Source of the DNA: Stappia albiluteola
GTDB taxonomy: Bacteria > Pseudomonadota > Alphaproteobacteria > Rhizobiales > Stappiaceae
Assembly: GCF_014050225.1 (NCBI RefSeq)
Contig: NZ_JACFXV010000048.1
Coordinates: forward strand, 7,501 to 71,500
Direction: 5' to 3'
DNA: 64,000 bases
Positions 27,407 through 37,093 of the stretch are shown in pieces (the first letter of the stretch is position 1; each line of letters begins with the position of its first letter). The notes beneath the pieces were generated by a model that did not search any database, was not told the DNA's origin, and saw only the letters and a program-made list of their open reading frames with translations. The position numbers and the translations under genes were made by a program.

Positions 27407-28003
27407 ATGCCTGACGCTGCCCTGAAAATCCTGGTCATCGACGAAAACCGCATCCGCGCATCGATCATCGAGACGGGGCTGCGGGAAGCGGGGCATGACG
27501 CCGTCTTCGTGCTGCATGCGCTTCAGGGCGCGGCGCGCAAGATTGCCGATATCGATCCGGACGTCATCGTCATCGACCTGGAAAACCCCAATCGCGACAT
27601 GCTGGAGGCGATGTTCCAGCTGTCGCGGTCCATCCGCCGCCCGATCGCCATGTTCGTCGACCAGTCGGACACCAGTTCCATCGAGGCGGCGATCGAGGCC
27701 GGCGTGTCGGCCTATGTCATCGACGGGCTGAAGCGCGAGCGCGTCAAGCCGATCCTCGATATGGCGATCATGCGATTCAATGCCTTTTCCCGGCTGGAAC
27801 GCGACCTGGAGGCCGCCCGCAGCGAATTGCAGGAGCGCAAGCTCGTCGACCGGGCCAAGGGCATCCTGATGGCCTCGCGCGGCCTGAGCGAGAGCGAAGC
27901 CTATACCCTCATCCGCAAGACGGCGATGAACCAGAACAGGAAGATCGGCGAGATCGCGCAAAGCCTGATCACCGCCGCCGACCTCCTGGGAGGCTCGCTA
28001 TGA
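27407..28003 (+). CDS. nasT: ANTAR-domain antiterminator NasT
   Basis: 198 residues. An N-terminal pseudo-receiver domain (KILVIDENRIRASIIE, VIVIDLENP, about 1-120) is followed by a coiled linker and the ANTAR RNA-binding domain (KLVDRAKGILMASRGLSESEA then AYTLIRKTAMNQNRKIGEIA). NasT binds paired hexaloop hairpins in the nitrate leader RNA and prevents termination; NasS holds it inactive without nitrate. The stop overlaps the nasS start by 4 bp. A fitting leader with terminator lies at 29372-29458, upstream of the transporter genes. Confidence 0.94.
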   Translation: MPDAALKILVIDENRIRASIIETGLREAGHDAVFVLHALQGAARKIADIDPDVIVIDLENPNRDMLEAMFQLSRSIRRPIAMFVDQSDTSSIEAAIEAGVSAYVIDGLKRERVKPILDMAIMRFNAFSRLERDLEAARSELQERKLVDRAKGILMASRGLSESEAYTLIRKTAMNQNRKIGEIAQSLITAADLLGGSL

Positions 28004-29181
28004 CCGCGCCTTTCCAGGTCATTGCCGGCTTCCTGCCGCTTCTCGACAGCGCCGTTCTCGTTGCCGCCCGCGAAAAGGGCTTTGCCGGGCGCGAGGGCGT
28101 GGACCTGTCGCTCACCCGCGAGATCTCCTGGGCCAATATCCGCGACCGCATGGCGGTCGGGCATTTCCATGCCGCCCAGATGCTGGCGCCGATGCCGATT
28201 GCCGCCAATCTCGGGCTCACGGCCCTTGCCGTGCCGCTGATCGCGCCGATGGCGCTCGGCCTCGGCGGCAATGCGATCACCGTCTCCGCCGCCCTGTGGC
28301 GCGCACTTGCCGATCGCGGAGCGGCAGGCAACCTCGATCCTGCCTCGACGGGCGCCGCCATGAAGGCGGTCATTGCCGAAAGACGCCTGGAGGGCGCGAG
28401 CGCCCTGCGCCTTGCCGTCGTCCATCCGCATTCGGGACACAATTACGAACTGCGCTACTGGCTGGCGGCCAGCGGCATCGATCCGGACCGCGACGTCGAG
28501 ATCGTCATCGCCCCGCCGCCGCTTCTTCCCGATGCGCTCGCCACCGGCGCCATCGACGGCTACTGCGTCGGCGAGCCCTGGAATACGGTTGCCGTGCGTG
28601 CGGGTTTCGGGCGCATCGCCACCGTCAAGCAGGCGATCTGGCGGGCAAGCCCGGAAAAGGTGCTGGCCGTCCATGCCGGCTGGGCGGCGGAGAACGGCGA
28701 GGCGCTCGCCGCCCTGATCCGCGCCCTTTATCGCGCCGCGCAATGGGCTGGCGATCCGGCCAATCACGAGGAGCTGGCGGAAATCCTGAGCCTCAGCATC
28801 TATCTCGGCGGCAGTCCGGCGGCCTTGCTTCCCGCCTTGAGCGGGCGTCTCGATCTTGGAACGGGCAGCCAGGCGGAAGTCGGGGGCTTCTTCTCACCCT
28901 TCGCGGATTTCGCGACCTTCCCCTGGCAAAGCCACGCCCTGTGGTTCTACAGCCAGATGGCGCGCTGGAAAGACGCGGATTTCAGGCGTCACGATCTCGA
29001 GAAGGTCATCGCATCGTACCGGCCGGACCTCTACCGCGCGGCGCTCTCGCCCATCGGCGTTGCGCTGCCGGACCGCGACTGGAAGATCGAGCACGGCTTC
29101 TTCGACAAAAAGGCCTTCGATCCGGCCGACATCGAGGCCTATCTCGCCGCGCAGAAGGCGAGCCTCGAAGCAACTGCCTGA
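28000..29181 (+). CDS. nasS: Nitrate sensor NasS
   Basis: 393 residues, a periplasmic-binding-protein fold related to the transporter protein at 29510 (both share [10 protein letters not shown] and GYCVGEPWN), but lacking a signal peptide, as expected for the cytoplasmic nitrate sensor. NasS binds nitrate or nitrite and releases NasT. Coupled to nasT by an ATGA overlap. The C-terminal region has the family pattern [17 protein letters not shown]. Confidence 0.93.
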   Translation: MTAPFQVIAGFLPLLDSAVLVAAREKGFAGREGVDLSLTREISWANIRDRMAVGHFHAAQMLAPMPIAANLGLTALAVPLIAPMALGLGGNAITVSAALWRALADRGAAGNLDPASTGAAMKAVIAERRLEGASALRLAVVHPHSGHNYELRYWLAASGIDPDRDVEIVIAPPPLLPDALATGAIDGYCVGEPWNTVAVRAGFGRIATVKQAIWRASPEKVLAVHAGWAAENGEALAALIRALYRAAQWAGDPANHEELAEILSLSIYLGGSPAALLPALSGRLDLGTGSQAEVGGFFSPFADFATFPWQSHALWFYSQMARWKDADFRRHDLEKVIASYRPDLYRAALSPIGVALPDRDWKIEHGFFDKKAFDPADIEAYLAAQKASLEATA

Positions 29182-29371
29182 TTTTGCGCAGCGCACAAAA
29201 TTTCAGCATTCCGCAGAGGAAAATGAACAGAGGAGCGCCATCCGCCCAAATGAAGGTGCCGCCTCTTCCAGACGCCGATCGTTGAATCTCAAGCAGGAAT
29301 CCCGTCCCGGCTCAACTGGCACGCATCCTGCTTTGATGAATTCCAGATCTCACGTACGGGATCACGATATC

Positions 29372-29458
29372 GCGCCCAAGGACGGGCGCCCAGGCAAAGC
29401 CGCCAGAGCGATGATGCGCTGCAATACAGCGCCCTCATCCGACTCTGGCGGCTTTTTT
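29372..29458 (+). promoter_or_regulatory. ANTAR-target leader RNA with intrinsic terminator
   Basis: Hairpin P1: GCGCCC (29372-29377), loop AAGGAC, GGGCGC (29384-29389). Hairpin P2: GGC (29393-29395), loop AAAGCC, GCC (29402-29404). Both hexaloops have A at position 1 and G at position 4, the ANTAR signature. The P2 3' strand overlaps the left arm of a terminator: GCCGCCAGAG (29399-29408), CTCTGGCGGC (29443-29452) and six Ts (29453-29458). NasT binding to P1/P2 would block this terminator and allow nrtA transcription. Confidence 0.88.
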
Positions 29459-29509
29459 CGTTTCTGCACCGCCAACCGGCCGCCTCCCGGCCGACATGAG
29501 GAGCGCAAT

Positions 29510-30913
29510 ATGCAGGATTACACGGCCAAAGCCCGGCGTCTTCGGATCGCCGCCCTATTTGCCGCCGCCTTCGGCGTTTCCGCGACCCTTGCCGGGCCCG
29601 CGCTTGCCGAGATCCTCGACCTTGAGAAAGACGAGCTGAAATTCGGCTTCATCAAGCTCACCGACATGGCACCGCTCGCCATCGCCTACGAGAAGGGCTT
29701 CTTCGAGGACGAGGGCCTGTTCGTCACGCTGGAGGCGCAGGCCAACTGGAAGGTGCTGCTCGACCGGGTGATCACCGGCGAGCTCGACGGCGCGCACATG
29801 CTGGCCGGCCAGCCGCTTGCCGCCACCATCGGCTTCGGCACCAAGGCGCATATCGTCACCCCCTTCTCCATGGACCTGAACGGCAACGGCATCACCGTTT
29901 CCAACGAGGTCTGGGAGATGATGAAGCCGCATATTCCCGCCGGCGAGGACGGCAAGCCGGTCCACCCGATCAAGGCGGATGCGCTGAAGCCCGTGGTCGA
30001 GAAGTTCAAGGCGGACGGCAAGCCGTTCAACATGGGCATGGTCTTCCCGGTCTCCACCCACAATTACGAGCTTCGCTACTGGCTGGCGTCGGGCGGCATT
30101 CACCCCGGCTTCTATTCGACCAGCGACATTTCCGGCCAGATCAAGGCCGACGCGCTCCTGTCCGTCACCCCGCCGCCGCAGATGCCGGCGACGCTGGAGG
30201 CCGGCACGATCCATGGCTACTGCGTCGGCGAGCCGTGGAACCAGCAGGCGGTGTTCAAGGGCATCGGCGTTCCCGTCATCACCGACTACGAGATCTGGAA
30301 GAACAATCCGGAGAAGGTCTTCGGCCTGACGAAGGAATTCGCGCAAGAAAATCCCAACACCACGCTGGCCGTCACCAAGGCGCTGATCCGCGCGGCCAAG
30401 TGGCTTGACGAGAACGACAACGCCAACCGCGCCGAGGCCGTCGAGATCCTGTCGAAGTCCGAATATGTCGGCGCCGACGCCGAGGTCATCGCCAATTCGA
30501 TGACCGGCACCTTCGAATACGAGAAGGGCGACAAACGCGACGTTCCCGACTTCAACGTCTTCTACCGCTACTACGCCACCTATCCCTACTATTCCGACGC
30601 CGTCTGGTACCTGACCCAGATGCGCCGCTGGGGCCAGATCGCGGAGACGAAGGACGACGGCTGGTACGCGGAAACGGCGAAGTCGGTCTACCGCCCCGAC
30701 ATCTATCTTCAGGCGGCGAAGCTGCTCGTCGAAGAGGGCCTTGCCGAGGAAACCGACTTTCCCTTCGGCACCGACGGCTACCGCGAGCCGACCGACGCCT
30801 TCATCGACGGCGTCCCCTATGACGGCCGCAAGCCCAACCAGTACATCGACTCCCTGCCGATCGGCCTGAAATCCGGCCAGACGATCGAAGGCAGCGACGT
30901 GGTCGGCGGCTGA
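29510..30913 (+). CDS. nrtA: Nitrate ABC transporter substrate-binding protein
   Basis: 467 residues. The signal peptide ([19 protein letters not shown], after KARRLR, possibly Tat-like) precedes a nitrate-binding domain: [34 protein letters not shown] and [18 protein letters not shown]. The frame is open far upstream, but the ATG at 29510 follows GAGGAG and the ANTAR leader. It delivers nitrate (or nitrite) to the NrtB permease. First gene of the NasT-controlled operon. Confidence 0.94.
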   Translation: MQDYTAKARRLRIAALFAAAFGVSATLAGPALAEILDLEKDELKFGFIKLTDMAPLAIAYEKGFFEDEGLFVTLEAQANWKVLLDRVITGELDGAHMLAGQPLAATIGFGTKAHIVTPFSMDLNGNGITVSNEVWEMMKPHIPAGEDGKPVHPIKADALKPVVEKFKADGKPFNMGMVFPVSTHNYELRYWLASGGIHPGFYSTSDISGQIKADALLSVTPPPQMPATLEAGTIHGYCVGEPWNQQAVFKGIGVPVITDYEIWKNNPEKVFGLTKEFAQENPNTTLAVTKALIRAAKWLDENDNANRAEAVEILSKSEYVGADAEVIANSMTGTFEYEKGDKRDVPDFNVFYRYYATYPYYSDAVWYLTQMRRWGQIAETKDDGWYAETAKSVYRPDIYLQAAKLLVEEGLAEETDFPFGTDGYREPTDAFIDGVPYDGRKPNQYIDSLPIGLKSGQTIEGSDVVGG

Positions 30914-30989
30914 TTTCCCGAAAGCCTTGCGCGCCGGATTGCGGACATCCGGCGCGCCCTTTTCTCACCCGATAGGGAACACGCGACCC

Positions 30990-32078
30990 ATGACCAACGC
31001 CACCGAGCATGCCGGCTTCGAAAAGGACTTCGCCCGCGCCGAGCGCCGCGAACGCCTTTTCGCCCGCATCCACCGTTCCGCCCGCTGGTTCGATGCCCTG
31101 GGCCTCGCCTTCGTCACGCCGCTCCTGAAGATGGCCGCCGGCGACAATCCGCGAGAACAGCTGGGCGAACTGAAACGCGTTCTGGTGATCCCTCTCATCG
31201 GCATTGCGCTGTTTCTTACCGCCTGGGCCTGGCTTGCGCCCAAGGTCGAGACCTCGCTCGGCGCCATTCCCGGCCCCGTCCAGGTCTTCGAGCAGGCCGT
31301 CAACCTGTGGGACGACCACAAGGCGGAGCGCGCAAGTGCGGCCGCCTTCTACGAACGCCAGGAGGCGCGCAACGCCAAGCTGGAAGCGGAAGGCAAGTCG
31401 GACCGCATCAAGTGGCGCAGCTATACCGGCAAGCCCACCTTCCTCGACCAGATCGCCACGTCGCTGCTGACGGTCGGCCTCGGCTTTCTCATCGCGACCC
31501 TCGTCGCCGTTCCTGTCGGCATCGCCTGCGGGCTGTCGAAGACGGTCAACGGCGCCGTCAATCCGCTGATCCAGATCTTCAAGCCGGTCTCGCCGCTCGC
31601 CTGGCTGCCGATCGTGACGATGATCGTCTCCGCGCTCTATCTCGACCCGAGCGAGGAATTGCCGAAGTCGCTGGTGATTTCCGCCGTCACCGTCACGCTC
31701 TGCTCGCTGTGGCCGACGCTGATCAACACAGCCCTCGGCGTCGCCTCCATCGACAAGGACCTCGTCAATGTCGGCCGCGTGCTTCAGCTTTCCACGCCGG
31801 TCACGATCCGCAAGCTGGTGCTGCCGTCGGCCCTGCCCCTCATCTTCACCGGGCTGCGCCTGTCGCTCGGCGTGGGCTGGATGGTGCTGATCGCGGCCGA
31901 AATGCTCGCCCAGAACCCGGGCCTCGGCAAATTCGTCTGGGACGAGTTCCAGAACGGCTCCTCCCAGTCGCTCGCCCGCATCATGGTGGCCGTCATCGCC
32001 ATCGGCCTCATCGGCTTCATGCTGGACCGCATCATGTACGCGCTCCAGTCCGCCTTCACCTTCTCCGCCAGCCGCTGA
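30990..32078 (+). CDS. nrtB: Nitrate ABC transporter permease
   Basis: 362 residues with about six to seven membrane segments. The EAA loop for ATPase docking is around [40 protein letters not shown] matches NrtB/SsuC-type permeases. The N-terminal 80 residues before the core are longer than in SsuC. Start 30990 is chosen at the Met after a leader-like stretch. It should form a homodimeric channel. Confidence 0.93.
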   Translation: MTNATEHAGFEKDFARAERRERLFARIHRSARWFDALGLAFVTPLLKMAAGDNPREQLGELKRVLVIPLIGIALFLTAWAWLAPKVETSLGAIPGPVQVFEQAVNLWDDHKAERASAAAFYERQEARNAKLEAEGKSDRIKWRSYTGKPTFLDQIATSLLTVGLGFLIATLVAVPVGIACGLSKTVNGAVNPLIQIFKPVSPLAWLPIVTMIVSALYLDPSEELPKSLVISAVTVTLCSLWPTLINTALGVASIDKDLVNVGRVLQLSTPVTIRKLVLPSALPLIFTGLRLSLGVGWMVLIAAEMLAQNPGLGKFVWDEFQNGSSQSLARIMVAVIAIGLIGFMLDRIMYALQSAFTFSASR

Positions 32079-32088
32079 GGAGCGCCAG

Positions 32089-33843
32089 ATGAGCTTCCTG
32101 GAAATCTCCGGCCTGTCGAAAAGCTACGGCGAGGGCGCTGCCCGCACGCAAGTGCTTTCAGACATCAACCTGAAGGTCGCCGAGGGCGAATTCATCGCCA
32201 TCGTCGGCTTCTCCGGCTCCGGCAAGACGACGCTGATCTCGCTGCTGGCCGGACTGATCGACCCGGACGAAGGCGGCGTCATCCTGCGCGGCAGGCAGGT
32301 GACGGGCCCCGGCCCGGACCGCGGCGTCGTCTTCCAGTCCTATTCGCTGATGCCCTGGCTGACGGTCCACGGCAACGTGGCGCTGGCCGTCGACAGCGTG
32401 GCGAAAGGCAAGAGCCGGAAGGAACGCGGCGAGATCTGCCGCCGCTATATCGACATGGTCGGCCTTTCCCATGCCGTCGACCGCAAGCCGTCGGAACTTT
32501 CCGGCGGCATGCGCCAGCGCGTGGCGGTTGCCCGGGCGCTTGCCATGCGGCCCGACATCCTGCTGATGGACGAGCCGCTTTCGGCGCTCGACGCGCTAAC
32601 GCGCTCCAAGCTGCAGGACGAATTCGCGGCGATCTCCGAGCAGGAAAAGAAGACGATCATCCTCATCACCAACGACGTGGACGAGGCGATCTTCCTGGCC
32701 GACCGCATCGTGCCGCTGAAGCCGGGGCCGAAGGCGACGCTCGGCCCCTCCTTCCGCGTCGACCTGCCGCGCCCGCGCGACCGGTCCGCCATGAACTCCG
32801 ATCCGGAATTCATCCGGTTGAGAAGCGAGGTTACGAATTACCTCATTTCGGTCGGCGCCGAGCGCGAGACGGCCAGCGAGCGGGAGATCGTCCTCCCCAA
32901 TGTCGTGCCGATCACCCGGACCGGGAAGCTTCCCCCCGCCTACGAGAAGGCCGCCGCCTCGCCGATCGAGGAGCGCTATGCGGAGTTTTCGGCGGTCCGC
33001 AAGGTCTATCCCACGCCCAAGGGTCCGCTCACCGTTGTCGACGGCTTCGACCTGAAGATCAGGAAGGGCGAATTCATCACGCTGATCGGCCATTCCGGCT
33101 GCGGCAAGTCGACCGTGCTTTCCATGGCCGCCGGCCTCAACCCGATCTCGTCGGGCGGCATCGTCCTTGACGGCAAGGAGGTCGCGGGCGCGGGGCCCGA
33201 CCGCGCGGTGGTCTTCCAGGCGCCCTCGCTGATGCCCTGGCTGACGGCGAAGGAAAACGTCGCGCTCGGCGTCGACCGCGTCTATCCGAAGGCGATGCCC
33301 GCCGAGCGCAAGGACGTGGTGGAATATTATCTCCAGCGCGTCGGCCTGGGGGACGCGATGGACCGGCTCGCCGCCGATCTGTCCAACGGCATGAAGCAGC
33401 GCGTCGGCATCGCCCGCGCCTTCGCCCTCTCGCCCAAGCTGCTGTTGCTCGACGAGCCCTTCGGCATGCTCGACAGCCTGACCCGCTGGGAGTTGCAGGA
33501 CGTGCTGATGGACGTGTGGGCTCGCACCAGCGTCACCGCGATCTGCGTCACCCACGACGTGGACGAGGCGATCCTGCTCGCCGACCGGGTGGTGATGATG
33601 TCGAACGGGCCGAACGCGAAGATCGGCAACATCATGGAAGTCGACCTGCCACGTCCCCGCTCGCGCAAGGCGCTGCTGTCCCACCCCGACTACTACGCCT
33701 ATCGCGAGGAACTTCTCGACTTCCTCGAAGCCTACGAGGGCGGCGCCAATCCGGCGCCCGAGACGCTTGCCGCCATTTCCGCGAAGCGCGCCGCGCGCGT
33801 CGGCAGCCGTCAAGCAATCCCGCCCACCGCGGCAGCCGAATAG
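32089..33843 (+). CDS. nrtC: Nitrate ABC transporter, two ATPase domains fused
   Basis: 584 residues with two complete ABC domains. Domain 1 (about 1-265): Walker [10 protein letters not shown], signature LSGGMRQRV, Walker [12 protein letters not shown], but the H-loop reads LITNDVDEA with Asn in place of the switch His. Domain 2 (about 295-560): [29 protein letters not shown] and a normal VTHDVDEA. Walker A, H-loop and signature thus give one consensus site (domain 2 Walker/His with domain 1 LSGGM) and one degenerate site. It replaces the separate NrtC and NrtD subunits and lies 10 bp after nrtB. Confidence 0.92.
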   Translation: MSFLEISGLSKSYGEGAARTQVLSDINLKVAEGEFIAIVGFSGSGKTTLISLLAGLIDPDEGGVILRGRQVTGPGPDRGVVFQSYSLMPWLTVHGNVALAVDSVAKGKSRKERGEICRRYIDMVGLSHAVDRKPSELSGGMRQRVAVARALAMRPDILLMDEPLSALDALTRSKLQDEFAAISEQEKKTIILITNDVDEAIFLADRIVPLKPGPKATLGPSFRVDLPRPRDRSAMNSDPEFIRLRSEVTNYLISVGAERETASEREIVLPNVVPITRTGKLPPAYEKAAASPIEERYAEFSAVRKVYPTPKGPLTVVDGFDLKIRKGEFITLIGHSGCGKSTVLSMAAGLNPISSGGIVLDGKEVAGAGPDRAVVFQAPSLMPWLTAKENVALGVDRVYPKAMPAERKDVVEYYLQRVGLGDAMDRLAADLSNGMKQRVGIARAFALSPKLLLLDEPFGMLDSLTRWELQDVLMDVWARTSVTAICVTHDVDEAILLADRVVMMSNGPNAKIGNIMEVDLPRPRSRKALLSHPDYYAYREELLDFLEAYEGGANPAPETLAAISAKRAARVGSRQAIPPTAAAE

Positions 33844-33852
33844 GAGGCCTCC

Positions 33853-34275
33853 ATGGAAGCCAGACAGATCGAACTCGTTCAGGCGTCCTTCGCCGAAGTC
33901 GCCCCAATCGCCGACACCGCCGCCGGCATTTTCTACACCCGCCTCTTCGACATCGCGCCGGAAGTCCGGCCGCTGTTCAAAAGCGACCTTTCAGAGCAGG
34001 GCCGCAAGCTGATGGCGACGCTCGGCACCGTGGTGCGGGGCCTGGGCAATCTCGAGCAGTTGCTGCCGATCGCCCGCGGCCTCGCCGCCCGTCACGTCGA
34101 CTACGGCGTGCGGCCGGAACACTACCAGCCGGTCGGCGAGGCGCTGATCTACACGCTGCAGACCGGCCTGGGCGAGAAGTTCACCGAAGAAACCAAACAG
34201 GCCTGGCTCGCCGCCTATGGCGCCCTTTCGGGCGCGATGATCGCCGAGGCCTACGGCCGACGGGCCGCCGAATAG
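33853..34275 (+). CDS. Single-domain globin
   Basis: 140 residues, bacterial haemoglobin type: QASFAEVAPIADTAAGIFYT at the start, distal-region LFKSDLSEQGRKLMATLG and proximal His in AARHVDYGVRPEHYQPV. There is no flavin reductase domain, so it is a single-domain globin, not a flavohaemoglobin. It lies inside the nitrate/nitrite operon, 9 bp after the ATPase gene and 11 bp before nirB. Likely to handle nitric oxide or supply electrons or oxygen during nitrite reduction; a comparable globin (Bjgb) is known in the Bradyrhizobium nitrate-assimilation operon. Confidence 0.92.
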   Translation: MEARQIELVQASFAEVAPIADTAAGIFYTRLFDIAPEVRPLFKSDLSEQGRKLMATLGTVVRGLGNLEQLLPIARGLAARHVDYGVRPEHYQPVGEALIYTLQTGLGEKFTEETKQAWLAAYGALSGAMIAEAYGRRAAE

Positions 34276-34286
34276 AGGTTAAAGCC

Positions 34287-36734
34287 ATGACCGAGAAACT
34301 CGTCATCGTCGGCAATGGCATGGCGCCGGGGCGGATGCTGGAGCATCTCTTCGAATGCGCTCCCGGCCGCTTCGACGTCACCATTTTCAATGCCGAACCG
34401 CGCGTCAATTACGACCGCATCCTGCTGTCGCCGGTCCTGTCCGGCGAAAAGAGCTTCGAAGAGATCGTCATCCACGGCGACGGCTGGTACATCGACAACG
34501 GCATTACCCTCTACAAGGGGCACAAGATCGTCGGGATCGACCGCGCCGCAAAGACCGTGCGCTCCGAACACGGCGAGGTCGCGCCCTACGACAAGCTGGT
34601 GATCGCCACCGGCTCCGTGCCCTTCATCATCCCCGTGCCGGGCCACACCCTGCCCGGCGTGCTGACCTATCGCGACCTCGACGACGTCCAGGCGATGATG
34701 CTGGCGGCGAAGTCGCGCGGCCGGGCCGTCGTCATCGGCGGCGGGTTGCTGGGTCTCGAGGCCGCCGCCGGCCTGCAGGCACAGGGGATGGAGGTTACCG
34801 TCATCCATCTGATGCCGACCCTGATGGAACGCCAGCTCGACCCTGCCGCCGGCTACCTGCTGCAGAAGGAACTCGAAAGCCGCGGCATCGAGGTCCTGAC
34901 CAAGGCAAGCACCAGGGCGATCCACGGCGAGGGCCGTGTGCAATCGGTGGAGCTTGAGGACGGCACCGTGATCCCCGCCGATCTCGTGGTCATGGCGGTC
35001 GGCATCCGGCCCAACGCCTTCCTCGGCAAGGAGGCCGGGCTTGAGGTCAATCGCGGTATCGTCGTCGATGCTCGCATGCAGACCTCCGATCCGGATATCC
35101 TGGCGCTTGGCGAATGCGCCGAGGTCGGCGGCCTTACCTACGGCCTCGTCGCCCCCCTCTACCAGATGGCCAACGTCGCCGCCCGTCACCTTGCCGGCGA
35201 GATCGGCCCGGTCTTTTCCGACCAGGCGATGGCGACACGGCTCAAGGTCACCGGCGTCGACCTCTATTCGGCCGGCGATTTCGCGGAAGGGGACGACCGC
35301 GAGGAGATCGTGCTGCGCGACGCGTCCGCCGGCGTCTACAAGCGCCTCGTGCTGAAGGATGACCGCATCATCGGCGCAGTGCTTTACGGCGAGGCGGCGG
35401 ACGGTCCGTGGTTCTTCGACCAGATCCGCAACCGCACCGACATTTCCGCGATGCGCGAAACCCTGATCTTCGGCCAGGCCTATCAAGGGGGCGCCCCCCT
35501 GGACCCTATGGCGGCCGTTGCAGCCTTGCCGGATGAGGCGGAAATCTGCGGCTGCAACGGCGTCTGCAAGGGCAAGATCGTTGGCGCGATCAAGGACAAG
35601 GGCCTGACATCGCTTGACGACGTGCGCGCCCATACCAAGGCGTCCGCTTCCTGCGGCACCTGCTCCGGCCTCGTCGAGCAGCTGATGGCACTGACCCTCG
35701 GCGATGCCTTCAACCCGCAGGCCGTCAAGCCGATGTGCGGCTGCACCGATCTCGGCCATGGCGACGTGCGCCGCCTGATCAGGGCGAAGACGCTGAAATC
35801 CATTCCCGCCGTCATGCAGGAACTGGAGTGGAAGACCTCGCACGGCTGCGCCAAGTGCCGGCCGGCGCTCAACTACTACCTCGTCTGCGACTGGCCGCAG
35901 GACTATGCCGACGACTACCAGTCGCGCTTCATCAACGAGCGCGTCCACGCCAACATCCAGAAGGACGGCACCTATTCCGTCGTACCGCGCATGTGGGGCG
36001 GCGTGACCTCGGCCAAGGAGCTGCGCGCCATTGCCGACGTGGTCGAGAAGTTCGACATCCCGACGGTCAAGGTCACCGGCGGCCAGCGCATCGACATGCT
36101 GGGCGTGAAAAAGGAAGACCTGCCCGCCGTCTGGGCCGATCTCGGCAAGGCCGGCTTCGTCTCCGGTCATGCCTATGCCAAGGGCCTGCGCACCGTGAAG
36201 ACCTGCGTCGGCTCCGAATGGTGCCGCTTCGGCACGCAGGATTCCACCGGCCTTGGCATCCGCCTCGAGAAGTTCATGTGGGGCTCATGGACGCCGGCCA
36301 AGGTCAAGCTGGCCGTGTCCGGCTGCCCGCGAAACTGCGCCGAGGCGACCTGCAAGGATGTCGGCGTCATCTGCGTCGATTCCGGTTTCGAGATCCATTT
36401 CGCCGGTGCTGCCGGTCTCGACATCAAGGGCACGGAAGTGCTCGGACTGGTGAAGACGGAGGACGAGGCGCTCGAACATATCGTGGCGCTCGTCCAGATG
36501 TATCGCGAGCAGGGCCACTATCTCGAACGCATCTACAAGTGGGCGAAGCGCGTCGGCATTGAGGAGATCCGGGAGCAGATCCTGAACGATGCCGACCGGC
36601 GGCGGGACTATTTCGACCGCTTCGTCCATTCCCAGAAATTTGCCCAGGTCGACCCCTGGTCGGAGCGCGTCTCCGGCAAGGACAAGCACGAATTCAAGCC
36701 AATGGCGACACTGACCATGGAGGCGGCGGAATGA
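34287..36734 (+). CDS. nirB: NAD(P)H-dependent assimilatory nitrite reductase, large subunit
   Basis: 815 residues. Order: FAD domain (VIVGNGMAPGRMLEHL), NADH domain (VVIGGGLLGLEAAAGLQ), BFD-like [2Fe-2S] (ICGCNGVCKGK and SCGTCSGLV; CGC...CRPALNYY), then the sirohaem/[4Fe-4S] reductase with CVGSEWCRFG and SGCPRNCAEATCKDVG. It reduces nitrite to ammonium in the cytoplasm with NAD(P)H. Start 34287 lies 11 bp after the globin gene; the open frame upstream overlaps that gene and is discarded. NirD follows with a 4-bp overlap. Confidence 0.95.
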   Translation: MTEKLVIVGNGMAPGRMLEHLFECAPGRFDVTIFNAEPRVNYDRILLSPVLSGEKSFEEIVIHGDGWYIDNGITLYKGHKIVGIDRAAKTVRSEHGEVAPYDKLVIATGSVPFIIPVPGHTLPGVLTYRDLDDVQAMMLAAKSRGRAVVIGGGLLGLEAAAGLQAQGMEVTVIHLMPTLMERQLDPAAGYLLQKELESRGIEVLTKASTRAIHGEGRVQSVELEDGTVIPADLVVMAVGIRPNAFLGKEAGLEVNRGIVVDARMQTSDPDILALGECAEVGGLTYGLVAPLYQMANVAARHLAGEIGPVFSDQAMATRLKVTGVDLYSAGDFAEGDDREEIVLRDASAGVYKRLVLKDDRIIGAVLYGEAADGPWFFDQIRNRTDISAMRETLIFGQAYQGGAPLDPMAAVAALPDEAEICGCNGVCKGKIVGAIKDKGLTSLDDVRAHTKASASCGTCSGLVEQLMALTLGDAFNPQAVKPMCGCTDLGHGDVRRLIRAKTLKSIPAVMQELEWKTSHGCAKCRPALNYYLVCDWPQDYADDYQSRFINERVHANIQKDGTYSVVPRMWGGVTSAKELRAIADVVEKFDIPTVKVTGGQRIDMLGVKKEDLPAVWADLGKAGFVSGHAYAKGLRTVKTCVGSEWCRFGTQDSTGLGIRLEKFMWGSWTPAKVKLAVSGCPRNCAEATCKDVGVICVDSGFEIHFAGAAGLDIKGTEVLGLVKTEDEALEHIVALVQMYREQGHYLERIYKWAKRVGIEEIREQILNDADRRRDYFDRFVHSQKFAQVDPWSERVSGKDKHEFKPMATLTMEAAE

Positions 36735-37075
36735 ACATGGCCGTTCAGACCTGGATCGAGATCGGACAGCTTGCCGATATCCCGCCGCTCGGCGCGCGCT
36801 GCGTGAAGACGCCGCATGGCCGGGTCGCCGTCTTCCGCGCCGCCGACGACCGCGTCTTCGCCATCGAGGACCGCTGCCCGCATCGCGGCGGCCCCCTGAG
36901 CCAGGGCATCGTCCACGGCAATGCGGTGACCTGTCCGCTGCACAACTTCGTCATCTCGCTGGAGACCGGCGAGGCGCAGGGCGCCGACGAGGGATCGGTG
37001 GCGACCTTTGCCGTCAGGGTCGAGGACGGCCGGCTTTTCCTGCATGCCGACGCCCTGCGGCGACTGGTTGCGTAA
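36731..37075 (+). CDS. nirD: Nitrite reductase small subunit (Rieske-type)
   Basis: 114 residues with the Rieske pattern DRCPHRGGPLS and CPLHNFVISLETG, complete Cys-His pairs for a [2Fe-2S] cluster. NirD assists NirB; it is distinct from NirD homologues that lost their cluster. Overlaps nirB by 4 bp (ATGA). Confidence 0.94.
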   Translation: MNMAVQTWIEIGQLADIPPLGARCVKTPHGRVAVFRAADDRVFAIEDRCPHRGGPLSQGIVHGNAVTCPLHNFVISLETGEAQGADEGSVATFAVRVEDGRLFLHADALRRLVA

Positions 37076-37093
37076 GGGAGGCTGCGCCAGGGG

